NCBI RefSeq assembly: GCF_011075055.1
Contig: NC_058140.1
Span: forward strand, 6,983,488-7,047,487
Length of the DNA stretch: 64,000 nt
Direction of reading: 5' to 3'
Origin: Mangifera indica
Lineage: Eukaryota; Streptophyta; Magnoliopsida; Sapindales; Anacardiaceae
A model generated the notes under the pieces. It saw nothing but the letters and a program-made list of their open reading frames with translations, was not told the origin of the DNA and did no database searches. Shown here one piece after another: positions 23,885 through 34,379 of the stretch. The translations under genes and the position numbers were made by a program. How positions within the stretch are numbered: the first letter of the stretch is position 1; each line of letters begins with the position of its first letter.

Positions 23885-24730
23885 CGAGTCGTGTGTTATG
23901 AATGCAAGAAGCTGGGACACATCAAATATGATTGTCCTCTCCTCAAAATTGGTAGATCAAAAAAGAAGACAATGAAGGTTTCATAGGACGATAGCGACGA
24001 CAGTGAATCCGAAAAAATGGATAATGAAGTAGCTAACATGTGTTTCATAGCAATTACAAATAATAAAGTAATTAACTTTAGCTGATCTAATACTTTTAAT
24101 GATTTAGATAATATATGAAGAGTTATATGATATACTTGAAAAACTTGTTCTTTGTATGTCTAAAAATGCAACTCTTAGAAAGAAAATTTTAAACTTGGAA
24201 AAAGAAAATGAATTTTAAAGAAAGAAAATGAATTTCTTAACCAAAAAATCTTTAAGCTTAAAGGAAAAGAAAATAAAGAAAACAAGTGTTCTATTTTTGA
24301 AAAAGAAAAACAAAAATTTGAAAGTAATCTTTGCATAGCTAAAAGAGAAAAAAGAAACTATAAAAAGTAAAATTGAAGATTTAAAAAGGGAAACAAAGAA
24401 TTTAAGTGAAATAATTTTAAAATTCAAAAATGGAAAGGACATTCTTGATAAAATGTTTAGTGTACAATGAAGAGTTTTAAACAAAAGATGACTGAGTTAT
24501 AAACCTTTTATCAAAGCAAAATATTTAAAAAATTATTTTGTCAAAGTCTTAACTTTAAGGAGTCAAATATAACTTGCATTTATTGTGGAAATAAAGGTCA
24601 CATCTCATTATCTTATCCAATTCAAAAGAAACATTATATAGGTACTAAGAAAATGTGGGTTCTTAAAGGAACAATAACTAACCACCAAGGACCCAATATG
24701 ATTTGAATACCTAAGACAAATTCTTGAATA
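23885..24730 (+). pseudogene. Copia gag remnant with two zinc knuckles
   Basis: The gag C-terminal half, joined straight onto LTR sequence. The first knuckle reads CYECKKLGHIKYDC (23894-23935), a complete C-x2-C-x4-H-x4-C. It is followed by an acidic stretch (DDSDDSESEKMDNEV) after an in-frame TAG, then a Lys/Glu-rich coiled-coil-like region around 24160-24440. A second knuckle-like motif, CIYCGNKGHISLSYP at about 24576-24620, has the last Cys replaced by Tyr. It then leads into WVLKGTITNHQGPN, a block typical of SIRE-type Gag just before protease. Gag would coat the RNA; without its N-terminal capsid half this copy is dead. Confidence 0.82.
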
Positions 24731-24739
24731 TCTCATTGT

Positions 24740-26230
24740 GTTTAGAAACAGAAAAACAAATGGTTCCTCTATAATGCTTGCTTAAAATATATGACTGGAG
24801 ATATTTCATAATTCTTGACAATAAGCAAGAAAGATGGAGGACATGTCACATTTGGAGACAACATGAAAGGTAAAATTATTGGCATTGGAGATATTGCAAC
24901 AACTCTCACATTACCATCGAAAATATTCTTTTGGTAGATAGTGTTAAACATAATCTTTTTAACATTAGTCAACTATGTGATAAAGGATTTAGAGTTATTT
25001 TTTAGCCAAATAGTTACATTATAGAAAATATGAATGATAGAAAGCCAATTTGTGGTAGGAAATAGAGATGAAAATGTTTACACTATAGATGTAGAAAATG
25101 CATCTCATAAAAATCTATGTTTCTTCGTATTGCATGAAAATAGTTGGTTATGACATAAAAGACTAAGTCATGCTAGCATGGACTGGATTTCAAAAATCTC
25201 CAAGAAAGAGCTTGCCAAAGGTCTTCTAAAAATATATTTTGTTAAAGATAAAATTTGTGATACATGTCAATTTGGCAAACAAACGAAAAGCTCCTATAAA
25301 AGCAAAACTCATATTTTCACATCTAGACCTTTATAACTTTTTCATATTGATATTTTTGGTCCTTCAAGAATCGCATGCCTAAATGGAAAACATTATGCTT
25401 TTGTTATTGTTGATGATTCTTCAAGATTCACTTAGGTAATTTTTCTTGCATCAAAAGATGAATCCCTCCATATATTTTCAAAATTTGTCAAGAAATACAA
25501 AAAGAAAAAAAATGCATATTTCTTGCATTAGGAGTGATCATGGAAGAGAATTTAAAAATCATTTATTTGAAAACTTTTGTGATAAGCATGGTATTGAATA
25601 TTAATTTTCTTGTCCTAGAACTTTTCAACAGAATGGTGTAGTTGAAAGAAATAATAGAACAATTCAAGAGATGGATAGAACCATGCTAAATAAAAAAGCT
25701 CTACGTCAATATTTTTGGGCTAAAGTCGTAAATACCACATGCTATGTCTTAAATCGTGTTTTAATAAGACTATCATTGGATAAAACTCCATATGAACTTT
25801 GGGATAACCAAATACTACTTATTTTAAAGTTTTTAGATGCAAGTGCTTTATTTTGAATACAAAAAAAAAAAAAAAACTAGGAAAATTTGATTCAAAATCA
25901 AACATTGACATCTTTCTTGAATATTCATCATATAGTAAAGCATATAGGGCGTTAAACAAAAGGACACTAATAGTCAAGGAATCCATGAATATTATTTTTG
26001 ATGAACCTAATCCTTCAACTAGTATGCAAGTTGATATTGATGATGATAAAATTAAGAATGATGACTAAACGGAAATTCATAATTCACCAAATAAAATTAA
26101 GAATGAGACAAAATAAAAGCCAAAACATGAAGAAGATAAAGATCTCCCTAAGGCTTGGAGGTATGCAAATGCTCGTCCTAAAGAATTGATTATTAGTAAG
26201 GAAAATCAAAGTGTTAAACTAGATCATCCT
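24740..26230 (+). pseudogene. Copia protease and integrase remnant
   Basis: Protease is recognisable only by position and by the sequence YNACLKYMTGD at about 24771-24803, in place of the usual Y-D-S-G-C-S-x-H-M-T-G-D, so the catalytic Asp is lost. The integrase zinc-binding start reads RLSHASMDWISKISKKEL (about 25161-25214) and CDTCQFGKQTKSS; the core reads FHIDIFGPSRI (first Asp) and FVIVDDSSRFT. The later segment reads as the integrase C-terminal part (25860-26040). Many stops and frameshifts break it. The protease matured the polyprotein and the integrase inserted the DNA copy. Confidence 0.82.
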
Positions 26231-26269
26231 TCAATTTTTGTAATAATTTTGCATTTCTCTCTTAATTTA

Positions 26270-27670
26270 AACTAGAAACATTTCATAATGCATTAAATGA
26301 TGAGTTTTGGATTTTAGCCATGTAAAAGGAACTAAATCAATTTGAAAGAAATAATGTTTGGGAACTAGTCTCCCATTCGGATCACCAATCCGTGATTGAC
26401 ACAAAATGCATTTTTAGAAACAAAATGGATGAATCTAAAATGGTTGTTAGAAATAAAGCTAAATTAATGGCTCAAGGCTACAACCAATAAGAGGGAATAG
26501 ATTTTGAAGAAACTTTTGCACCGATAGCTAGATTGGAATCTATTAGGATGCTTTTAGCATTTGCATATTCTAAAAATTTTATTTTATATCAAATGGATGT
26601 CAAAAGTGCTTTTTTAAATAGATTTATTATAAAAGAAGTTTATGTTGAACAATATCCTAGGTTTGAAAGTCATGATTTTTCAAACCGGAAGTTTTTATAC
26701 TCCAAAAAGCTCTTTATGGTTTAAAACAAGCACCTCAAGCATGGTATGAATATTTGAGTAAATTCTTGCTTAAAAAATTATTTTGCATTGGAAAAATAAA
26801 TACTTACTATTTATTAAGTAAAAAGAAAATGATATACTTTTGATTCAAATTTATGTTAATGATATCATCTTTGACTCTACTAATGTCTCTTTGTATGAAG
26901 GTTTTCTAATCTAATGAGCAAATAATTTGAAATAAGCATAATGAGAAAACTCAAGTATTTTCTCGAACTTAACATCAAACAAAACAAAGAAGGTATCTTC
27001 ATCAACCAATCTTCATACATCAAGGATTTATTAAAGAAGTTTGGCATGGAAGGATTAAAAGCCTCAAGCACACCAATGAGTTCAACTACCAAGCTCATCA
27101 AAGATAAAAGTGCGCCAAACATTGATGTCAAAATGTATAGAGGTATGATTGAATCTCTTTTATACTTAACTATTAGTAGACCTAATATTATGTTTAGTAT
27201 ATGCTTATGTGCTCAATTCCAATCATGTCCCGAGAAATCTCATTTAAAAGCCCTTAAAAGAATTTTTAAATATTTACATGGCACATGGTATCCTAGAGAA
27301 ATTTCCTTTGACCTAGTGAGTTATTTTGATGTTGACTTTTTCAGGAGCTAAGTCGATAGAAAAAGTACTAGCAGTACTTTTCATTTTTTAGGTCGTGCAT
27401 TAGTTTCATAGTTTTCAAGGAAACAAAACTTTGTACCTTTTTCGACCGTCAAAGTGGAATATATTGTCGTCAGTAGTTATTGTGCCCAAGCCTTGTGGAT
27501 GCAACAAACCTTTAGGGATTATGGAGTTAGCCTTTCTAAAACTTCAATCTTGTATGACAATACAAGTGCTATTAGCTTATCCAAAAATCTCATTCAACAC
27601 TCTCAAACTAGACATATTGAAATTATATATCAATTTATTCGAGACCATGTTTAACAAGGTGATTTTATCT
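26270..27670 (+). pseudogene. Copia reverse transcriptase and RNase H remnant
   Basis: Copia reverse transcriptase blocks in order: KCIFRNKMDESKMVVRNKAK, a YNQ-stop-EG(I)DFEETFAPIARLESIR block, QMDVKSAFLN at about 26596-26625, a KALYGLKQAPQAWYE block, then YVND at 26852-26863. The catalytic motif is Y-V-D-D in active enzymes, so the first Asp is Asn here. After frameshifts, the typical FLELNIKQNKEGIFINQSSY and PMSSTTKLIKD blocks lead to RNase H (SRKSTSS-like region, then VEYIVVSSYCAQALWMQQ and the DNTSAISLSKN segment near 27560). At least two frame changes and several stops make it inactive. Confidence 0.88.
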
Positions 27671-27699
27671 TGACTTTGTATCAACCAAAAATCAACTTG

Positions 27700-29667
27700 T
27701 GGATATTTTTATAAAACCACTTGGGGAAGAACCTTTTTGCAAAATTAGAGGTGAGTTTGGGATCATAGAATCACCACATTAGCATTTGCACTTACATATC
27801 ATTGTGTCACGGTATTTTGATTAAATTAAAAGTGTCAATATATGTTTTATGCATAATTTTATGAGTGGCCAACATTTAGTAGAAAATATTCCATGAATTG
27901 TATGTTCATTGATTGTTTATGTATTTGATTTCTTTGTTATCATATTTTGCATCAAATTACATTGCATTTCATGTTTTTGAATCAATATTGCATAGTTGAA
28001 TCATTTGGGCTTATTCATGTTCAAAATGACACAACAAAATGCATAGAAAAATGTTTTGTATTGTGCAAATTTGGTTGATAAACTATATAATTCGGTCAAC
28101 CTAATAATGATAAAATTTGGTCGACCTAATATTGATAAATTTGGTCGACCATTTTCTTCTACACTTATGAGGGTATTCTTCACTCCAACCTCCATTTTTT
28201 CTCTTTTCTACCTCATGACTTCAATACCTTCTCAAATCACTTTCAAAATTATTATTATTATTATTTTGCATCAAATTACTTCGCAACATATCTTCTACAC
28301 TTTCTAACCAAAATTCCCTTTCAAAAACACCATAGTTCACCTAAAATTTCAATAAAATCTCCAAAAACTTTAAACCTTAAAAATTTGATTTTTGCTCAAA
28401 TTCATCCAAATTTTTGTTATTTTCTATTAAATTGAACACACATTTATCCCTTTTAGCATCATTCTAACATTTCCCAACTACTAATTTGTGAAATTAAGTC
28501 TTAAATCGAAAACCCTTAATTTTATCATCCTAAATTTGGTTTTTGTCTTAAAGTACCTCTTTCAATCATCCTTTTTGAATTTCAACCACACCATTGGATT
28601 CCTTTCACCATTTTTAGCATGGGTGTGTATTTGGTTTTCAAATTTGTGAATGTTCATGTGAATTTACATTTTTGCCCTTGTACAAACATTTGAAGCCGTG
28701 TTACATTTCATCACATCTCATTGCACTCAATATGACATTTATACTTCTTCTTCTCTATTTTTCATTTTGAAACTTACTTTTGTGCTTCATATTTTCCATG
28801 TATGTGTTTAGGTATTTTAGTCTTCTTTTGCTTTATTAGATATATACCTTGCTTATTTCTTTTTTTTTTTTTATAACGACAAAGGGGGAGAAGTTATATA
28901 TGTTATATTCTATATTTGATTATGATTATGGATGTAATATTTAATGTATATGGACTTTACACATGCTTTGATGTTTTGTCTTGTTTGGATTGTTAATGCT
29001 TTCATTTTGATGCTCATGCTTATTTGGACATTGTTTTCATGGACTATGTTTTCATGAATATATTTAGCCATTTTGGTAATCATTTCTATACATTGTTCAT
29101 AAATGTTAGTCTTTTTTTGTCTCATTGACTATATTGTTTGCATCATTCTTTTTGATAATGACAAAGGGGGGAAAAGTTTGATTGAAGTTGTGGATACTTT
29201 GATGTGGTTATGGAGGATTATGGATATATTTAACTATGATTATAGATGCGATATTTGATTGATATTGTGGATATTTTGATGAGGACATATGTGATTACAA
29301 TTATAGAGGCGATATTTGATTGATGTTGTAGATATTTTTATGAGAATATATTTTATTACGATTATAGATGCGATATTTGATTGATGTTGTGGATATTTTG
29401 ATGAGTATATATTTGATTATGAGTATAGATGCGATATTTGATTGATGTTGTGGATATTTTGATGAGATTAATGTTGGATATATGATATTGATATGAATTG
29501 TATTATTATTTGCCTATGGTGCATATATTCAAGGGGAGGAAACTTTATTTTTTAAGGCAAATTCTTGCAAAAGTTTCTTAAAAATCAAGTGTTTTCTAAC
29601 TTTAAGGAAATACATTAACTGATATATTTTATAAAATTCCTTAAAGTGCATATGTATTTGCTATTAT
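27700..29667 (+). other. Region between pol and 3' LTR of the copia element
   Basis: About 2 kb with no intact frame. In SIRE-type elements this position can hold an envelope-like frame; no such protein is readable here. It contains 'gacaaaggggg' runs at about 28880 and 29160 that look like polypurine tracts, and the 61-bp minisatellite. Confidence 0.55.
29180..29480 (+). repeat. 61-bp minisatellite inside the copia element
   Basis: The word 'gatgcgatatttgattg' (one copy 'gaggcg') starts at 29245, 29306, 29367 and 29428, an exact 61-bp spacing. Each unit continues with 'atgttgtggatattttgat'. A degenerate half unit precedes the array. Confidence 0.92.
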
Positions 29668-29681
29668 AAAAAAGGGGGGGA
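29668..29681 (+). other. Polypurine tract of the copia element
   Basis: AAAAAAGGGGGGGA directly before TGTTGACTC of the 3' LTR; plus-strand priming site. Confidence 0.9.
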
Positions 29682-29682
29682 T

Positions 29683-31118
29683 TGTTGACTCAATGAGTTA
29701 TTATACTCTTATTTTAATGATAACAAACTAATATGTCCCTAAGTATATTGACTAATGACTTTACTTGAGTGTAAGTTTAGATTATAAAAATTTACCTAAT
29801 ACACTTGAAGGAGTACCAAAATGAAAATTAAAGATAAAACTCCAGTGAAGAATTCATGAAGATTTGAAGAAAAACTAAAGTTTAGGTAGATATGTTTGTA
29901 ATTTTGAAGCATTTGTTTTTATTAGAATATTTATTTACATGTGATAGCTCACTCAAAAACTTATTCTTATATCTTTCACATTTTGGGTTAAAGTGTTGTT
30001 TTTCAAACTTATTGGGTTAAACCAATTGTTTATCAAATTTTATTAACTTATTTAAAATGATGAAGTTTTGTAAACTATATTTTCATATCTCAAAGTTGTT
30101 TTTGAAAGAATATCCAAAAATGGGTTAAATTATCACTTTTCAAAGGTTCAAGGGTAAATTAAAATTTTTAAAAATTCAGCAGGTAAAAATAATAAAATTT
30201 GATTGACCAAATTTGATCAATTGAATTCTTTGATAGTAGCTTTTGAATTATACAAATGTCATGCATTTTGACTTTCAGAAATTCAATTGACTATTGACCG
30301 AATTGTGTTATGAATTTTCTAATAGCTAGTGAATGTAGACACCACAGAAGTGTCACGTTACATCCAGTTGACCAAATTACATCCAGTCGATCAAACTTTA
30401 TGTTTTTTGGAAAATTAAAACGAATAGTTTTTGTGCACAACGATAACTTTCATCATTTTCTCTTATATAAACCCAATCAAATCTACTTGAGATAGACTTT
30501 TACCACTAAGAACTTTCATATATTTGAGAGTAAATTAATTTTGAGTTATTCACTTACAAATCCTTCTCTTTATTTAAACCCTTGCTTATACACTTTTTGA
30601 TTTTGTTTGCATTGGATTGTATTAAGTTTAAATTTTCATATACACTCTTTAAAAGAGAATATATTTTGAATTCATACAAAAATCCACATTATAACAGAGT
30701 GAGATTCACTCTTGAAGAGACTAGAAAAGTTTTAGTGAGAGAAATTAAGTTATAGTACTTGTAAAGGTTAATAACACTTTGGAAGCTATTTTTGATGTGA
30801 AAAAAAACTTGGTTGAGATTTTATCAATTAAAGATTAGTGGAATACTCCAAGAGAGATAGCGTGGAGAAGTGGATGTAGGTTGAATTATGTTGAACCATT
30901 ATATATCACATATTTGATTTTCTCATCCCTCAAACTTGTATTTTATGTTATGTAATTTTGATTGTATTGATTATTCAAAATATCTCTTATCATTCTCATA
31001 AATTACATTAAAATAGTCAACATTTGTTAAATTAAATAAATTGATTTAATTCTTTAATTTGATAAATATTATTTTAGATTGTCTAATTCACCTCTTTATT
31101 AGAGCATTTGATCCTTCA
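29683..31118 (+). repeat. 3' LTR of the SIRE-type copia element
   Basis: 1436 bp, TG...CA, followed by target duplication ATGTA. The distal portion (30675-31118), absent from the 5' LTR, includes 'gtggatgtaggttgaa' and 'ttcacctctttattagagc', words typical of long SIRE-type LTR ends. Confidence 0.92.
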
Positions 31119-31123
31119 ATGTA

Positions 31124-31774
31124 TGCTATCTTGTACACTTTTAACTTAAAAGGCATGTTTCTTTTTCAGGCAGAAAATGATGAATTTGATGCGAGACCTC
31201 TTGTCAAACACTGTTAGTAAATAAACTAGCTCTCCGTTGAGAGGAAGGTTTAACCTGAGTTTCAGTTAACCACCTAAAGTTGACCCTACAACAACCCTGA
31301 ATCCCCACGATTACTTCATTCATAAATGCATATCCTTTCTTTTGTAACTCAATCTAACACTGCACATTAACTCATATATATATATAGACACACACACACA
31401 CATTCAGATATATTACGATCAAAACGGATTTCAAACAATAAATTAATTGTTTTAAAACTTTATACTAACCAATTCGATTGTCTAATGTTTATTGCATAGT
31501 AATCTGAGACTTATTAAGGCCACTTGGTTCAAATTATATGTTGTGATCCTTTTAGCAATCCTTCAAGTAGTTCTTTCAGTTCTGTTGGAACATAAAATAT
31601 GATGTGTAAGGTTTCAAGTTTAATTGCTTCCACTTAAAAAAAAAGCCTCCTATTTTTGTTGACAACTTTAATATGAGTCAATATAAATCCACATTGCATG
31701 AATTCTATACTAATTAAAGACAAAAAGAAATTAAGAGGGCAACCTAGCAAATGAGTTTTATATAATTTTGCTAG
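31124..31774. other. Intergenic; possible terminal exon remnant
   Basis: Directly after the retrotransposon the sequence TTTCTTTTTCAG (acceptor-like) is followed by 15 codons ending in a stop: AENDEFDARPLVKHC (31170-31217). Beyond it the sequence has no frame. A CA/TA microsatellite lies at 31375-31402. Whether this is the last exon of an old gene is unproven. Confidence 0.3.
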
Positions 31775-31783
31775 TTACTTTTA

Positions 31784-32548
31784 GGCCAAAGGACAATTTC
31801 CCACCCAAGGTATGCTTTTTTTCCCAAGTCCCCCTGTTAACTTTGAAAAGCCCATTTACCTACCCATAGACTGTTAAAAAAAAAGTCAAGTTAACGGATT
31901 CAAGGACAAAATCATCATTTTATCTGTAATATTAAAAATAAACTTAAATTTAATTTTTTTTACCCCCAAACCCTAACAACTAACAATTTTTCCCTAACCC
32001 AAGTTTTCAAAAACAACATTTTCCCCCCTAGAATTTCCAAACTTTTGGATTGAATTTTTAGGCAATGATCGATGATCTCCAGACGACGTTTCTTCCTCCC
32101 CGGCGTCTCCTCTTTCCGACCGTGTGACATCTTCCCCTCCTAGGCATCGTCATGGACGAAGACGATGCATCTTCGTCAATACGAAGGCGAATCGTCTTCG
32201 TCTCTGACGAAGACAAATCGTCTTCCTCGATGGTGATGTTATACAGCGTCGGAAGTATACGAACCAGAAGGAGGGGTCGTCGGAGAGAGAGAGTAGGTTC
32301 TTGGAGACCACCAGTTATCATCGAAAAAATTAGATCTGAAGGTTTGGAAACCCTAGAGGGAGAAAATATAGTTTTGAAAACTTGGGTTAGGGGGAAAGAG
32401 TTAGTTTTTAGGGTTTGGGGGAGAAAATGATATGGCTAATAGACTTGGTTAAGTTTAATAGTCTATAAGTGGTTAAATGAGATTTTTAAAGTTAATGGGG
32501 GGAATTTGGTTAAAAAGCATACCTTGGGTGGGAAATAGTGGTTTGGCC
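31784..32548. mobile_element. Foldback MITE of MULE type, 765 bp
   Basis: Perfect 9-bp direct repeats TTACTTTTA flank it (31775-31783 and 32549-32557), the hallmark size for Mutator-like elements. Left end GGCCAAAGGACAATTTCCCA; complement of right end GGCCAAACCACTATTTCCCA. The inverted arms stay similar for about 270 bp: the left 'aaaccctaacaactaaca' and 'taacccaagttttcaaaa' words are mirrored near 32420 and 32380. The centre has CGTCTTCG/CGAAGACG words. It can fold into one long hairpin. It codes for nothing recognisable; the Ser/Asp-rich frames at 32058-32430 follow from the centre sequence. Confidence 0.9.
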
Positions 32549-32557
32549 TTACTTTTA

Positions 32558-32972
32558 TTTAAAGATATGAGGCGGTACACATTGTGTCAGACATTCACGC
32601 CATTGCGAATTTACATACATCTGCACAATACTCTTAGTCAAACCTCAATTAAACTTGTTAAGAAGGAGAGGCATATTTCCGTGTAAGGAATGTCCTTTGA
32701 CTGAACTGTCATTTCTCGCTTCAAAACCTTGCCGCGAATTAAAAAACAAAAAAACCAAGAACAAGCATGCTTTATTGTGTAAAAATATATATATATTATA
32801 TAATAATATTTACAATGCACCAAATAACTGGAAACCCAATGACAGACGCTACATTTATTGACATCACAGTGTAACAGGAATGCACCGTATCTCTGCTGAG
32901 AGAGAAGAACTGAAGAGAGTCTCTCTCTTTCTCTCTCTCGATTGAAAACTTGACTTTATATGAGGAATAGAC
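32558..32972. other. Intergenic, no gene seen
   Basis: Short spacer between the MITE and the MULE. A CT-run (CTCTCTCTTTCTCTCTCTCG) lies at 32920-32940. No conserved frame. Confidence 0.5.
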
Positions 32973-33329
32973 GGGAAATTAAATTAAATGGCCAAAATTA
33001 AGGGTCTAAACAAAATTACTTAAAATAATGAGGTTGAAACAGAAATTTTTTTTTTGAAATGATCAAACTGCCATATATATAAACAAAGAATTTTTCTTAT
33101 TTTTCTCGTTATTTTTCCACAGTTTTACTGTATAAATTCAAAGAATTTTTCCTTTTCCACGGTTATCCCATTAGCGTTCTACAGGTGAAGAGATTTCTAT
33201 CGAATTTTGTATTTTTCAACGACCGAAAATGTAAAGAAGGTTAGTGCATCTTCCCCACTCTTATTTGAATCAAGTTATTATTCATATTATTAAGATTTGA
33301 GGGAGATTTTGAGGTTTGAAGCTTTTTCA

Positions 33330-34265
33330 TTTATAAGATATATTGACTCATATTTTCGAATTTTAGTTCTGTTTTTTCAAATTTCAATTCCGTTTTTATG
33401 AATTTCATCGTTTTAGGATATATCAATTTGTATTTTTTAGATTTCTGAACGATTTTTTTATTGTTCACATTATAAAGGATTTCAACGTATAGAATTCGAA
33501 TTTCAGTTCCATTTTTTTGAATTTCACCTTTTAGGATATATCGACTCGTATTTTTCAGATTTTCTAACAATTTTTTTATTGTTGACATTTCAAGGTATTT
33601 TAACGTATAGAATTTGAATTTCAGTTCCGTTTTTTTTATTTTTCCTATTTTAGGATATATTGACATGTATTTTCAGATTTCTAAATGATTTTTCAATTAT
33701 TCACATTTTAAGGCATTTCAACGTATAAAATTTGAATTTCAGTTTCATTTTTTTGAATTTCACTATTTTAGGATATGTAGACTCGTATTTTCAAATTTGT
33801 AAATTATTTTTTTTATTGTTAACACTTTAGAGTATTTCAACGTATAGAATTTGAATTTCAGTTTTGTTTTTTCAATTTTTCTTGTTTTAGGATATATCAA
33901 TATGTATTTTCAGATTTCTAAACTATTTTTCAATTATTGACACTCTAGGGTATTTTAACGTATAGAATTTAAATTTCAGTTCCGTTTTTTCAAATTTTAT
34001 CATTTTAGGATATATCGACACATATTTTAGATTTCCAAACGATTTATTGATTATTGACATTCTAAAGTATTTCAACGTATAAAATTCGAATTTCAGTTCT
34101 GTTTTTTCGAATTTCACCCTTTTAGGGTATATCAACTCATATTTTTCATATTTTCGAACGATTTTTTTATTGTTGACATTCTAGGGTATTTCAACGTATA
34201 GAATTTGAATTTCAGTTTCATTTTTTCGATTTTTCTTGTTTTTAGATATATCAACTTGTATTTTC
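33330..34265 (+). repeat. MULE subterminal tandem array, about 118-bp unit
   Basis: 'aacgtata' starts at 33484, 33602, 33720, 33839, 33957, 34074 and 34193, spacing 117-119 bp. Each unit also has 'aggatatatcgac', 'ttgttgacatt' and 'gaatttcagttccgt' words. About 7.5 copies. Lys-rich minus-strand frames with an about 40-residue periodicity here are a product of the array. Confidence 0.93.
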
Positions 34266-34379
34266 ATATTCATATTTCACCCTTCTGATACATCACCTCT
34301 CCGATCTAAGGTATGCCACTTATCGGTGGAACTCTATTTTTTAATTAATTATCATTGATTAATTTATTTTATATATTCG

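Larger units (their letters stand above)
22870..31118 (+). mobile_element. Ty1/copia retrotransposon, SIRE/Maximus type, degenerate
   Basis: An 8249-bp element bounded by 5-bp direct repeats ATGTA (22865-22869 and 31119-31123). The 3' LTR (29683-31118, 1436 bp) starts TGTTGACTCAAT and ends CCTTCA. A polypurine tract (29668-29681) precedes it. The 5' LTR is only about 1 kb (22870 to about 23878) and joins directly to the gag zinc knuckle, so about 445 bp of LTR, the primer-binding site and the gag N terminus are deleted. Copia order is kept: gag zinc knuckles, protease, integrase, reverse transcriptase, RNase H. A paired knuckle plus coiled-coil gag and a long region between pol and the 3' LTR fit SIRE/Maximus. 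Every domain is broken by stops. Confidence 0.93.

Noticed and set aside
32058..32430. Ser/Asp/Arg-rich overlapping frames on both strands
   Set aside because: They lie in the centre and arm of the foldback MITE and mirror its GACGAAGACG composition.
33331..34135. Lys-rich minus-strand frames with about 40-residue repeats
   Set aside because: The periodicity equals the 118-bp tandem unit; frames exist because the unit happens to lack stops. No start context or domain.
33330..34265. Regularly spaced repeats resembling a CRISPR array
   Set aside because: The whole 118-bp unit is repeated, not short repeats with unique spacers, and the context is a plant transposon.
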